Part shown: piece by piece, positions 1 through 7,445 of the stretch
Numbering within the stretch: the first letter of the stretch is position 1
Layout of the letters: every line of letters begins with the position of its first letter
DNA from: Erysipelothrix rhusiopathiae
GTDB lineage: Bacteria; Bacillota_I; Bacilli_A; Erysipelotrichales; Erysipelotrichaceae
Length of the DNA: 64,000 nucleotides
NCBI RefSeq assembly: GCF_900637845.1
Contig: NZ_LR134439.1
Span: forward strand, 806,001 to 870,000
Reading direction: 5' to 3'
Notes under the pieces: model-generated
What the model was told of the DNA's origin: nothing
Databases searched by the model: none
Seen by the model: only the letters and a program-made list of their open reading frames with translations
Position numbers and translations under genes: made by a program

Positions 1-1074
1 GTTAATTGAACTAAAAGGTACTTGCGCACCAGCACGAGAATGCATTGTGTTTAGATTGTGGATAAATGCTTCCATAGCCTGAAATGTAATACGATCGGTT
101 GTTCGTAGTGCTTTATCATAAGCTTTATCAAGCAAGCCCATTAATGTAGCATCTTTCTTCATCAAAGGTTCAAATGATTGAATATCAACGGTAATTGATG
201 GGAGTTGATCAATATGTTTAATAATTTTAGTAAAGTCCACTTCCTCGAGGTGCTCAGTAACTTCTAAAAAATCATATAATTTTTGTTTAAATTGTTTCTT
301 AAATGTTGCAAGTACACCGGGAGCCATATAATAATCAAATGCAGGGATACTTTGTCCTCCGTGTTGATCATTTTGGTTCGACTGAATTGCGATTGCTGCA
401 AGTGCAGCGTAAGAAATGATATCTTTCGGCTTACGTAAATGACCGTGTCCTGTAGAAAATCCATTCTCAAATAATTGTTCGAGATTAATTTGATTACATG
501 TTGTAGTTCCCATTGGTAAAAAATCCATATCATGTATATGAATTTGTCCTGCATCATGTGCTTCGTAATAGTCCTCGCTCATTTGATATGCTTTTGCGAA
601 TTCTTTAGAGACGGTTGATCCAAACTGCAGCATCATACCCATCGGACTGTTACCATCAACGTTCGCATTCTCACGTTTTGAATCTTCTTCAACAGCTTCT
701 TTTTGATTTAACTTCTCAATCGCTTTAAGAAATTTATGTTGTTTTGAGATGAAAATTTTTCGTGACTCATTGCGTCGATTACGGTACTGAGAAAAAGATT
801 CATATACATCGGTATAATTTTGACGGAGAAGTTCACGTTCAATTAAATCCTGAATATGTTCAATGGAAATATAGTCTTCATGTGTAGCGATTTCTTCAAT
901 TTGCTTCAAAACCTCCATGTAGACGTGATTTGCATCATCATTGGAATATTTATTTGATTCAAGGGAATCAAATCCTTTTTTGATTGCGATTGCAATTTTT
1001 TCACCATTAAATTTCATTTTCTGGTTATCACGCTTTAGTATCGTGATTTTTTCTAAGTGTTCTAATCCTTCCAT
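1..1074 (-). CDS. nrdD: Anaerobic ribonucleoside-triphosphate reductase, N-terminal part
   Basis: Class III ribonucleotide reductase, the oxygen-sensitive glycyl-radical enzyme that makes deoxynucleotides from NTPs during anaerobic growth. I read 358 codons by reverse translation; the frame is open to the window edge, so the C-terminal radical-bearing Gly loop lies outside. Residues 7 to about 100 look like an ATP-cone allosteric domain. The catalytic barrel follows, with typical stretches such as HIHDMDF, GHGHLRKPKDI and, at the edge, MHSRAGAQVPFSSIN, which is highly characteristic of NrdD. The start at 1074 follows an AGGAGG site eight bases upstream. It is transcribed away from the XRE gene. 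The activase NrdG should lie beyond the window. Confidence 0.95.
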   Translation of the reverse strand, partial: MEGLEHLEKITILKRDNQKMKFNGEKIAIAIKKGFDSLESNKYSNDDANHVYMEVLKQIEEIATHEDYISIEHIQDLIERELLRQNYTDVYESFSQYRNRRNESRKIFISKQHKFLKAIEKLNQKEAVEEDSKRENANVDGNSPMGMMLQFGSTVSKEFAKAYQMSEDYYEAHDAGQIHIHDMDFLPMGTTTCNQINLEQLFENGFSTGHGHLRKPKDIISYAALAAIAIQSNQNDQHGGQSIPAFDYYMAPGVLATFKKQFKQKLYDFLEVTEHLEEVDFTKIIKHIDQLPSITVDIQSFEPLMKKDATLMGLLDKAYDKALRTTDRITFQAMEAFIHNLNTMHSRAGAQVPFSSIN

Positions 1075-1133
1075 TTTTTTCCTCCTGCAGTGTATCGATC
1101 ACGGACTTTTATCCATGATTATCTTGTATATCT

Positions 1134-1162
1134 ATCATACATTTAGATGGAAATCTTGCCAA
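1134..1162 (-). promoter_or_regulatory. Promoter of nrdD
   Basis: On the minus strand TTGGCA (1157-1162) and TATGAT (1134-1139) are separated by exactly 17 bases, about 60 bases upstream of the nrdD start. I saw no clear NrdR-box pair in this spacer. Confidence 0.65.
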
Positions 1163-1321
1163 GATGAAATAGGCCTACAAATGATTAGTACACTACTTCA
1201 CAAGTAAAAACGTATATTATTTAACGCTTATCGTTATTAATTCAAGAAACATTCATGTTTTTTTAGTTTTTTTTAGGTTATAATGCGTTATGCAGCTTAA
1301 AAATGAAGATTATGCAAATAT

Positions 1322-1348
1322 ATGATGATTATCATTGTGTGATATAAT
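1322..1348 (+). promoter_or_regulatory. Extended -10 promoter with adjacent inverted repeat (XRE gene)
   Basis: TGATATAAT (1340-1348) is a perfect extended -10 element 27 bases before the XRE start. No good -35 is present, as expected for an extended -10 promoter. Just upstream, ATGAT-GATT-ATCAT (1322-1335) is an inverted repeat where a -35 would be, a plausible operator. It faintly resembles a Fur-type AT-rich repeat, but the match is too short to name the regulator. Confidence 0.5.
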
Positions 1349-1374
1349 CAAAATAGAAAGATAGGGGTGACGAA

Positions 1375-1581
1375 GTGATAATTGTAAGACTAGATCGGGT
1401 CATGGCAGATCGTAAAATGACGCTCAAAGAATTGTCTGAACGAACAGGACTATCTGAAGTGAACCTTTCGAAATTAAAAAACTCTCGTGTTAAGGCGATT
1501 CGATTTTCAACATTGAACGCAATTTGCACAGAGTTGAAGTGTCAACCACGCGATATCTTGGAGTTTGTATATGATATCTAG
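1375..1581 (+). CDS. Small XRE/Cro-type transcriptional regulator
   Basis: A 68-residue protein that is almost entirely a helix-turn-helix domain: LKELSERTGLSEVNLSKLKNS is the HTH, followed by the typical LNAICTELKCQPRDILEF tail of the YozG-like XRE family. Such stand-alone domains bind DNA as dimers and often repress their own promoter. The GTG start at 1375 is chosen because GGGGTGA lies just upstream. It has a strong terminator downstream, so it is a single-gene unit. The target is unknown; nrdD, divergent to it, is one candidate. Confidence 0.8.
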   Translation: MIIVRLDRVMADRKMTLKELSERTGLSEVNLSKLKNSRVKAIRFSTLNAICTELKCQPRDILEFVYDI

Positions 1582-1623
1582 TGGTGAATGGTTGAGGGGT
1601 TATCGATTCGTGATACTTATTTA

Positions 1624-1650
1624 AAACCAAGAGAAGGATCTCTTGGTTTT
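1624..1650 (+). terminator. Rho-independent terminator after XRE gene
   Basis: Hairpin AAACCAAGAGA / TCTCTTGGTTT with a four-base loop, running into a short T-rich tract. The stem is nearly symmetrical. Confidence 0.75.
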
Positions 1651-1763
1651 ATTATATATAAGGATAGTTTAGTTTATTTGATAATATTATTTGTGTGAGG
1701 GTTTGATTCGTGGACATAAAAGTTGGCATATCATGCGTTGTTTTTGGTATATATAAGAATAAA

Positions 1764-1792
1764 TTGTATTTTGAATGAATATTTGTTAAAAT
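1764..1792 (+). promoter_or_regulatory. Promoter of secG-rnr-smpB
   Basis: TTGTAT (1764-1769) and TAAAAT (1787-1792) with 17-base spacing, 32 bases upstream of the secG start codon. Confidence 0.55.
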
Positions 1793-1824
1793 TAGACTAG
1801 AAAAGATAGAAAAGGTTGGATATT

Positions 1825-2052
1825 ATGGCAAAAGTATTATTACTAATCATATCTGCGGTTATAATTGTTTTATCTCTATTACAAAGTGGAAAATCAGAAG
1901 GATTTACAGGAGCCTTTTCAGGCGGAAAAGGATTAGACTTATTCTCGAACACAAAAGAACGTGGGGCAGAAAAGGTTATATCTAATTTAACGATGGGTGC
2001 AGGAATTGTATTCTTCGCTCTTGTTTTGTTTATCCTTAAAACACAAGTATAG
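1825..2052 (+). CDS. secG: Preprotein translocase subunit SecG
   Basis: A 75-residue inner component of the SecYEG channel that assists SecA-driven export. It has the family's architecture: a first membrane helix (residues 2-20), the conserved cytoplasmic LLQSGKSEGFTGAFSGG loop, and a second helix (about 53-72). The ATG at 1825 is preferred to the upstream in-frame TTG at 1816 because it has AGG at a usual distance and gives the normal family N-terminus. It sits directly before rnr and smpB, a common Firmicute order. Confidence 0.93.
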   Translation: MAKVLLLIISAVIIVLSLLQSGKSEGFTGAFSGGKGLDLFSNTKERGAEKVISNLTMGAGIVFFALVLFILKTQV

Positions 2053-2077
2053 GAGAAACCGCTAAAAAGCGGTTTTT
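2051..2077 (+). promoter_or_regulatory. Hairpin between secG and rnr, with AGGAG on its 5' side
   Basis: A small stem AAACCGC/GCGGTTT (about 2056-2074) sits in the 30-base gap before rnr. The only Shine-Dalgarno-like sequence for rnr, AGGAG at 2051-2055, lies on the far side of this stem, 27 bases from the ATG. Folding the stem would bring it to roughly normal spacing. It could also act as a weak terminator, since a short T run follows. Confidence 0.5.
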
Positions 2078-2082
2078 ATTTT

Positions 2083-4272
2083 ATGAGTAAATATAAAAAT
2101 TATGAAGCAGTGAAGACTCAATTAGAGTCATTAAAAGAAAAAGTGTTATTAAGTGCGTTTATAGAGAGCGTAGTTGAAAGCAAAAAAATAAATGTTGGTG
2201 AAATTGATGAAGTGCTTGAAGAAATGTCTTTAAGTAAAGAGATTGTCATCGATGGGGAGGATCTTTACTATATCGATAATGTGAAGTATGGTATTGGTTC
2301 TTTTCGTGTTGTCCGAGAAACGTTCGCTTTTGCGGAAACGATAAGTGATTCGTTTTATATTGGTAAAGACGATTTTAACGGTGCACTCGATATGGATGAT
2401 GTGCTTTTTGAAATCAAGAGTAATGAAAAACGATTTGGTGTTGTGATTAAATCAGTAAAACGTAATCGCGATGTTATTTTAGGAACGATGAAGAAAGACG
2501 GGAAGAAATTATTCTTCATTCCTTATGATAATAAGATTACATTTAAAGTTGAATATGATGCGTCAAATCTTGATTTAAAAGAAAATGATCGTTGTATTGG
2601 TCGAATAACTTCAGTTGGAGAACGCATTCATGTAGACATTATTTCAGTATTAGGGCAAGCTGATGAACCGGGGATGGATGTTTTAAGTGTTCTCTTTGTT
2701 TACGGTATTGATAACGATTTTAAACAAGAAGTTTTAGACGAGATTAAAAATGTACCTACCGAAATTGATCAAAATGAGACAAAGCACCGTATGGACCACC
2801 GCGATCAGTACGTTATTACGATTGATGGTGAGGATGCAAAAGATTTAGATGACGCAATTTATATGGAAGCTTTAAATGGGGGATACCGTCTGTATGTTCA
2901 TATTGCGGATGTAGGACATTATGTTCAACCGCAAACCGCTTTAGATCAAAGTGCATACGAACGAAGTTCTTCAGTTTATATGGTTGACCGCGTGGTACCA
3001 ATGCTACCGAAAGAACTCTCAAACGGTATTTGTTCATTACATCCAAATGTAGATCGATTAACAATGACATGCCAAATAGATATTAGCTATGCGGGGGAAG
3101 TTATTGACTATAACATCTATGAATCCGTTATTTGTTCTAAACGTCGTATGAGCTATAAGGAAGTAAATACGTCACCGGATCTTGGTGAAGTTCAAGAAAT
3201 GGTCAGTATGATGCTCGATTGCGCACGACGTCTTCAGTATAAGCGAAACCAAGCAGGTCAAATAGGTTTTGATAGTGCCGAAAGTCAATTTGTAATCGAT
3301 CATGAAGGAAATGTATTAGATATTTTCTTAAGAGAACGTGGCGAAGCTGAGGAAATGATTGAATCCTTTATGGTTATTGCGAATGAGGTTGTGGCACAAC
3401 ACTGTCGTTACCAATCAATACCCGTACTCTATCGAGTTCACGAAGCACCAGACCGTGAAAAGATGCAGGAATTAAGTCATACACTTCGTATTTTAGGGTA
3501 CCGACTGAAAGGAAATCTTGAAGAAATTCGACCAAAAGAAATTCAAAAAGCATTAAAATTCTTTGAAGGGAAGCCAGAATATCCTGTTGTATCCCGTTTA
3601 ATGTTGCGATCAATGACAAAAGCTAAGTACAGTCAAGAACCGCTCGGTCATTTTGGACTTGCATTAGAAGACTATACACACTTTACGTCACCGATTCGTC
3701 GTTACCCGGATCTATTACTCCACCAACGCATTAAACAATATGCAGTGAAACATGATTTTTCAAAATTAGAAAAAGATGAGCAATTTACGATTGAAGCAGG
3801 ATTGCATGTATCTAAAAAAGAACGTTCGATTTTAGATGCTGAGCGTCAAGTTGAAAAAATTAAGAAAGCTCAATTTATGTCTAACAAAATTGGTGAAGAA
3901 TATGTTGGTTTTATTAGTGGAATTAGTAATTTTGGAATTTTTGTGGAATTACCAAATACTGTCGAAGGACTTATTCATGTACGAAATCTAAATGATGATT
4001 TCTATACATTTGATGGACCTTCACAAAAAATGATTGGCGAACGTACGGGTAGAACGTATTCGATTGGTCAAAAACTTAAAGTTAAACTTGTTTCGGTCGA
4101 TGATCTTGAGCATGTTGTTAATTTTGAGATTATTGGTCAGAAGAAAATGAGTCGTCGAAAACCAGATTCAAGGAAGGATGGGTTCAAATCAAAAGACCGT
4201 CCGAGTGAGTCAAGAAATACTGATAAGCGAAAGGGGCGAAGAATTAATGACCGTCGTCGCAAAAAATCGTAA
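2083..4272 (+). CDS. rnr: Ribonuclease R
   Basis: A 3'-5' exoribonuclease of the RNB family (729 residues, normal length) that degrades structured RNA and mRNAs freed by trans-translation. An N-terminal winged-helix/cold-shock region is followed by the RNB catalytic domain, with the metal-binding Asp cluster at about residues 248-257 (IDGEDAKDLDD). An S1 domain lies at about 605-690, then a Lys/Arg-rich tail of about 40 residues. The tail's coding sequence overlaps the start of smpB, whose product recruits RNase R to stalled ribosomes in other bacteria. The ATG at 2083 lacks a near Shine-Dalgarno site. Confidence 0.96.
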   Translation: MSKYKNYEAVKTQLESLKEKVLLSAFIESVVESKKINVGEIDEVLEEMSLSKEIVIDGEDLYYIDNVKYGIGSFRVVRETFAFAETISDSFYIGKDDFNGALDMDDVLFEIKSNEKRFGVVIKSVKRNRDVILGTMKKDGKKLFFIPYDNKITFKVEYDASNLDLKENDRCIGRITSVGERIHVDIISVLGQADEPGMDVLSVLFVYGIDNDFKQEVLDEIKNVPTEIDQNETKHRMDHRDQYVITIDGEDAKDLDDAIYMEALNGGYRLYVHIADVGHYVQPQTALDQSAYERSSSVYMVDRVVPMLPKELSNGICSLHPNVDRLTMTCQIDISYAGEVIDYNIYESVICSKRRMSYKEVNTSPDLGEVQEMVSMMLDCARRLQYKRNQAGQIGFDSAESQFVIDHEGNVLDIFLRERGEAEEMIESFMVIANEVVAQHCRYQSIPVLYRVHEAPDREKMQELSHTLRILGYRLKGNLEEIRPKEIQKALKFFEGKPEYPVVSRLMLRSMTKAKYSQEPLGHFGLALEDYTHFTSPIRRYPDLLLHQRIKQYAVKHDFSKLEKDEQFTIEAGLHVSKKERSILDAERQVEKIKKAQFMSNKIGEEYVGFISGISNFGIFVELPNTVEGLIHVRNLNDDFYTFDGPSQKMIGERTGRTYSIGQKLKVKLVSVDDLEHVVNFEIIGQKKMSRRKPDSRKDGFKSKDRPSESRNTDKRKGRRINDRRRKKS

Positions 4273-4687
4273 AGCATTTCATGAATACTTTATTGAAGAT
4301 CGTTATGAGGCTGGAATTGTTTTGACGGGTACAGAAATAAAATCCGTTCGTCAGGGCAAAGTCCAGTTAAAAGATGCCTTTATTTCGATCGTGAACGGTG
4401 AGGCATTTATTAAAGGAATGCACATCGCGCAGTTTGAACAAGGAAATCGGTTCAATCATGATGAAACGCGCGAACGCAAGTTACTTTTGCATCAGCATGA
4501 AATAGAGAAACTTGTTAAAGCGCAACAACTTCAAGGATATACAATCGTACCTCTAGATCTTCACTTATCACGTGGTCGTGCAAAACTTGAAATTGCAACT
4601 GCGAAAGGAAAGCACCTCTTCGACAAACGTCAAGTTGAAAAGGAACGAAGTATTAAAAGAGATATCGAAAAAGCTATGAAACGATAA
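4247..4687 (+). CDS. smpB: SsrA-binding protein SmpB
   Basis: Partner of tmRNA in rescue of stalled ribosomes; 146 residues, the usual size. Family signatures are visible: AFHEYFIEDRYEAGIVL near the N-terminus, GTEIKSVRQGKVQLKDAF, the FNHDETRERKLLLH stretch, and the basic C-terminal tail DKRQVEKERSIKRDIEKAMKR that enters the mRNA channel. The start at 4247 overlaps the end of rnr by 26 bases and follows AAGGGG; this gives the usual short N-terminus. An upstream in-frame start inside rnr is rejected. No tmRNA gene was found nearby. Confidence 0.96.
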   Translation: MTVVAKNRKAFHEYFIEDRYEAGIVLTGTEIKSVRQGKVQLKDAFISIVNGEAFIKGMHIAQFEQGNRFNHDETRERKLLLHQHEIEKLVKAQQLQGYTIVPLDLHLSRGRAKLEIATAKGKHLFDKRQVEKERSIKRDIEKAMKR

Positions 4688-4710
4688 GAAGCATTTATGC
4701 TTCTTTTTTA
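4688..4710 (+). terminator. Terminator after smpB
   Basis: GAAGCA-TTTA-TGCTTC followed by six Ts, immediately after the smpB stop codon. Confidence 0.8.
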
Positions 4711-4765
4711 GGTGAAATATCTTTTTCAACAAACTTATAATTGCAATAACGAAAAGTATGAATAA

Positions 4766-4794
4766 TTGACTTATTTAGGATTAAGTTGTACTAT
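4766..4794 (+). promoter_or_regulatory. Promoter of lemA
   Basis: TTGACT (4766-4771) and TACTAT (4789-4794) at 17-base spacing, 26 bases before the lemA start codon. Confidence 0.65.
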
Positions 4795-4820
4795 CTAGAT
4801 AACACATGGAGGTGTTGATT

Positions 4821-5375
4821 ATGAAACTTTGGATGATAATCTTAGCAATTGTGGTTGTAATTGCATTGTTTGCAATTTCAGCTTACAACGGATTAGTAAA
4901 ACTTCGTAATATGGTTGAGGAAGCTTTCTCAACAATGGATGTATATTTGAAAAAACGTTACGATTTAATTCCGAACCTTGTAGAAACGGTAAAGGGTTAT
5001 GCAGGACATGAGAAAGATACACTCGAAAATGTTATTGCGGCTCGTAATAAGGCTGTAAATGCTCAAGGCATGGAAGAACAATTAGCTGCAGAAGGTGATT
5101 TAAGCAAGACAATGGGACGCTTATTTGCACTTACCGAAAGTTACCCTGATCTTAAAGCAAATACAAACTTTATGGATTTACAAGGTCAACTTAAAACAAT
5201 TGAGACAGAAATTGCGCAATCCCGTAAATACTATAACGGTGTAACACGTCAGTATAATACAAAGCGTGAAACATTCCCTACAAATATTTTTGCGAATATG
5301 TTTGGATTTGGACGCAAACCTCTTTATGAAGTTGATAATGAGTCAGAACGTCAAAACGTTAAAGTTCAGTTTTAA
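4821..5375 (+). CDS. lemA: LemA family membrane protein
   Basis: A 184-residue protein with one N-terminal membrane helix (about residues 4-22) and a long alpha-helical extracytoplasmic or cytoplasmic bundle. Hallmarks are KKRYDLIPNLVETVKGYA and, near the C-terminus, RKYYNGVTRQYNT and FPTNIFANMFGF. The cellular function of LemA is not settled. The ATG at 4821 is chosen because GGAGG lies just before it; the ATG at 4806 overlaps that ribosome-binding site. It is paired with the DUF2207 gene downstream, a very common pairing that suggests a joint envelope role. Confidence 0.92.
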   Translation: MKLWMIILAIVVVIALFAISAYNGLVKLRNMVEEAFSTMDVYLKKRYDLIPNLVETVKGYAGHEKDTLENVIAARNKAVNAQGMEEQLAAEGDLSKTMGRLFALTESYPDLKANTNFMDLQGQLKTIETEIAQSRKYYNGVTRQYNTKRETFPTNIFANMFGFGRKPLYEVDNESERQNVKVQF

Positions 5376-5378
5376 TTG

Positions 5379-5400
5379 AGGGAGGTTACTCCCTTTTTTT
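5379..5400 (+). terminator. Intercistronic hairpin with T tract (lemA/DUF2207)
   Basis: GGGAG-GTTA-CTCCC followed by seven Ts, directly after the lemA stop and just before the AAGGAGG of the next gene. It has the form of a terminator, so it probably lowers expression of the downstream gene relative to lemA. Confidence 0.6.
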
Positions 5401-5417
5401 ATAAGGAGGATTATTAT

Positions 5418-7361
5418 ATGAAACGCATAAAACAGTTGTTATTTATTATGGTGTTAGCTTTAACACTTTTCATAACTCCTTTATCGGCAAATGAGACAAA
5501 GAGCAACGCAGCGAGTTTACCGAATCCAACGTCTTCAGATATTCAGAATCATTATAAGGATTATGGATTTCCAGTAGTTGGGGAATCATTTGATATTACT
5601 TTGGATGTTAAAGAAGATGGTCGCATAAATATCAATATTGTCTTGGATGCATATTTCCACGAGCCAAGACAAGGGATTTTTGTAACAATTTCCGACCGCT
5701 ATAATGATTATGACTTTGGCGAAGGAAAAAAAGATTATGTTTTCCCAACATCAGATATCCGAGTGAAGAATCGTGAGGTTGATATTGATCATAATAGTGA
5801 TGGAGCTGTATTAAAAATTGGGACACCTGGGAAATATCTACAAGGTTCCCAACAATATGAATTTTCATATGTCGTTAATACGAGAGACTTGGAATTATCT
5901 CGAGGCGATCTTTTATATCAGAACTTAATTACAAAATATTGGGATTTCCCAATGATGAAAACATCATTCAAAATCCATATGCCGAAGGAGTTTGAAGCGA
6001 CACCCAAATTTTACGCAACAAGTGCCAACTTGCCTGTGAACTATAAAGTAGAGGGGACCACGATTACTGGATCATTTGATCAACCTATTTATAATGAGGC
6101 TTTAACGGTTTGGTTGGATTTACCTCATAATTATTTTGTATTTCCTGTTTTTGATAATACACGCATCACAGTTACAATTGCGGGAATTTTGGCCTTTGCT
6201 ATTTCAGTTCTTTTCTTCAAATATGGTCGTGAGTATCCTGTTGTAGAGACAGTCGAGTTCAGTGCTCCATATGGTTTATCCAGTGCAGAGATAGGGTATG
6301 TTTACCGTGGTTATTCAAAATCCCAAGATATAGTCTCGTTAATTATCTATTGGGCTTCAAAAGGTTTCCTAACTATTGAAGAATTGGATGAAAAAGGAAC
6401 TAACATTAAGTTAACTAAGATTGCGGAGCTATCAGATGTACGAAATCGCGAAGAGTTGCGTGTGTTTAATGCGCTCTTTAAGAATAGAGAGGAAGTAACT
6501 ACAAAAGAATTAAATACCAAATTTGGTAATGTAATTAGCAATGCTACAGCATCTTTATCTTTAAGATTTAGACAAAATAAAGAAGAGCGTATTTTTTCGA
6601 AAAAATCTACAGTCTTGAAGTCTATTGGAATGTTTTTAGCCCCGGTTGGTATTGCAATCGTATTAGCATCAGTCGGATATGCACGTATGGGAATTGAGGA
6701 GGATGCTTATATCTTTGGTATTATGGGTTACGGTCTCTTTATGGTTCTAGGTATTTTCGGTTACTATGCTACGTCTTTTGATGGTGTAGCAGGTACTCGT
6801 AATCCGAAAAGCATGTCAGTCCTATTTTTTATTATTAGTGCGATCGCAACGGTTGCTTTAACCTTTGCGACTGGATGGGGTTTTAAAAATCCCGTTCCAA
6901 TGCTCTTAGCTTATGTTTTTTATCTAGTGAGTGTTGTGAGTGTTGCAAATATGGGGAGAAGAACTCAGATTGGTTCTGAGTGGTACGGACAAATTTTAGG
7001 ACTCAAGCGATTTATTGAAGTCGCTGAACAAAGTAGAATTGAAGCGTTAGTTGAAGAGACGCCCGAAATATTCTATGACATTCTTCCTTATGCATATGTA
7101 CTTGGGGTCACAGATGTTTGGTCAAAGAAATTTGAATCAATTGCCATTCAACAACCTGACTGGTATATTTCATCTCAACCTAACTTTACATCCTACTATA
7201 TGTGGCATTCATTGAGCCGTTCGATGAATACCTTACAATCATCAATGGTTTCTATCCCAGCTCCTACCGCTTCATCGGGCGGTGGCTCATTTGGGTCCGG
7301 CGGCGGTGGCGGCGGATTCTCCGGTGGTGGATTTGGTGGAACTGGTGGCGGAAGCTGGTAA
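5418..7361 (+). CDS. DUF2207 membrane protein with Gly-rich C-terminus
   Basis: A 647-residue membrane protein of the DUF2207 family. It has a signal peptide (residues 1 to about 25, ending LSANE), an extracellular beta-rich domain with the family's typical YPV/FxV stretches, a membrane helix near residue 255, and two more pairs around 405-510. The extreme C-terminus is a Gly/Ser-rich tail (about 25 residues, ending GGGSW) characteristic of this family. The biochemical role is unknown. The ATG at 5418 is chosen for its AAGGAGGA site; the earlier in-frame TTG lies in the preceding hairpin. It is co-directional with lemA. Confidence 0.88.
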   Translation: MKRIKQLLFIMVLALTLFITPLSANETKSNAASLPNPTSSDIQNHYKDYGFPVVGESFDITLDVKEDGRININIVLDAYFHEPRQGIFVTISDRYNDYDFGEGKKDYVFPTSDIRVKNREVDIDHNSDGAVLKIGTPGKYLQGSQQYEFSYVVNTRDLELSRGDLLYQNLITKYWDFPMMKTSFKIHMPKEFEATPKFYATSANLPVNYKVEGTTITGSFDQPIYNEALTVWLDLPHNYFVFPVFDNTRITVTIAGILAFAISVLFFKYGREYPVVETVEFSAPYGLSSAEIGYVYRGYSKSQDIVSLIIYWASKGFLTIEELDEKGTNIKLTKIAELSDVRNREELRVFNALFKNREEVTTKELNTKFGNVISNATASLSLRFRQNKEERIFSKKSTVLKSIGMFLAPVGIAIVLASVGYARMGIEEDAYIFGIMGYGLFMVLGIFGYYATSFDGVAGTRNPKSMSVLFFIISAIATVALTFATGWGFKNPVPMLLAYVFYLVSVVSVANMGRRTQIGSEWYGQILGLKRFIEVAEQSRIEALVEETPEIFYDILPYAYVLGVTDVWSKKFESIAIQQPDWYISSQPNFTSYYMWHSLSRSMNTLQSSMVSIPAPTASSGGGSFGSGGGGGGFSGGGFGGTGGGSW

Positions 7362-7387
7362 AAGCATCTCAAAAGAGATGCTTTTTT
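7362..7387 (+). terminator. Terminator after DUF2207 gene
   Basis: AAGCATCTC-AAAA-GAGATGCTT followed by T tract, starting right after the stop codon. Confidence 0.85.
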
Positions 7388-7445
7388 CTTTATATTCAGG
7401 AAATTGAAATATAAGGTATAATATTAGTATTGAATATAGGGGGTC

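Noticed and set aside
264-557. Minus-strand ORF of 97 codons inside nrdD
   Set aside because: It is an out-of-frame reading of nrdD, whose own frame covers the whole region with clear family motifs.
4178-4246. Upstream in-frame extension of smpB
   Set aside because: It lies within rnr and has no family similarity; the ATG at 4247 has a good site and gives a normal SmpB.
4688-4820. tmRNA (ssrA) gene expected near smpB
   Set aside because: The region after smpB holds only a terminator and the lemA promoter; no tmRNA features were seen.
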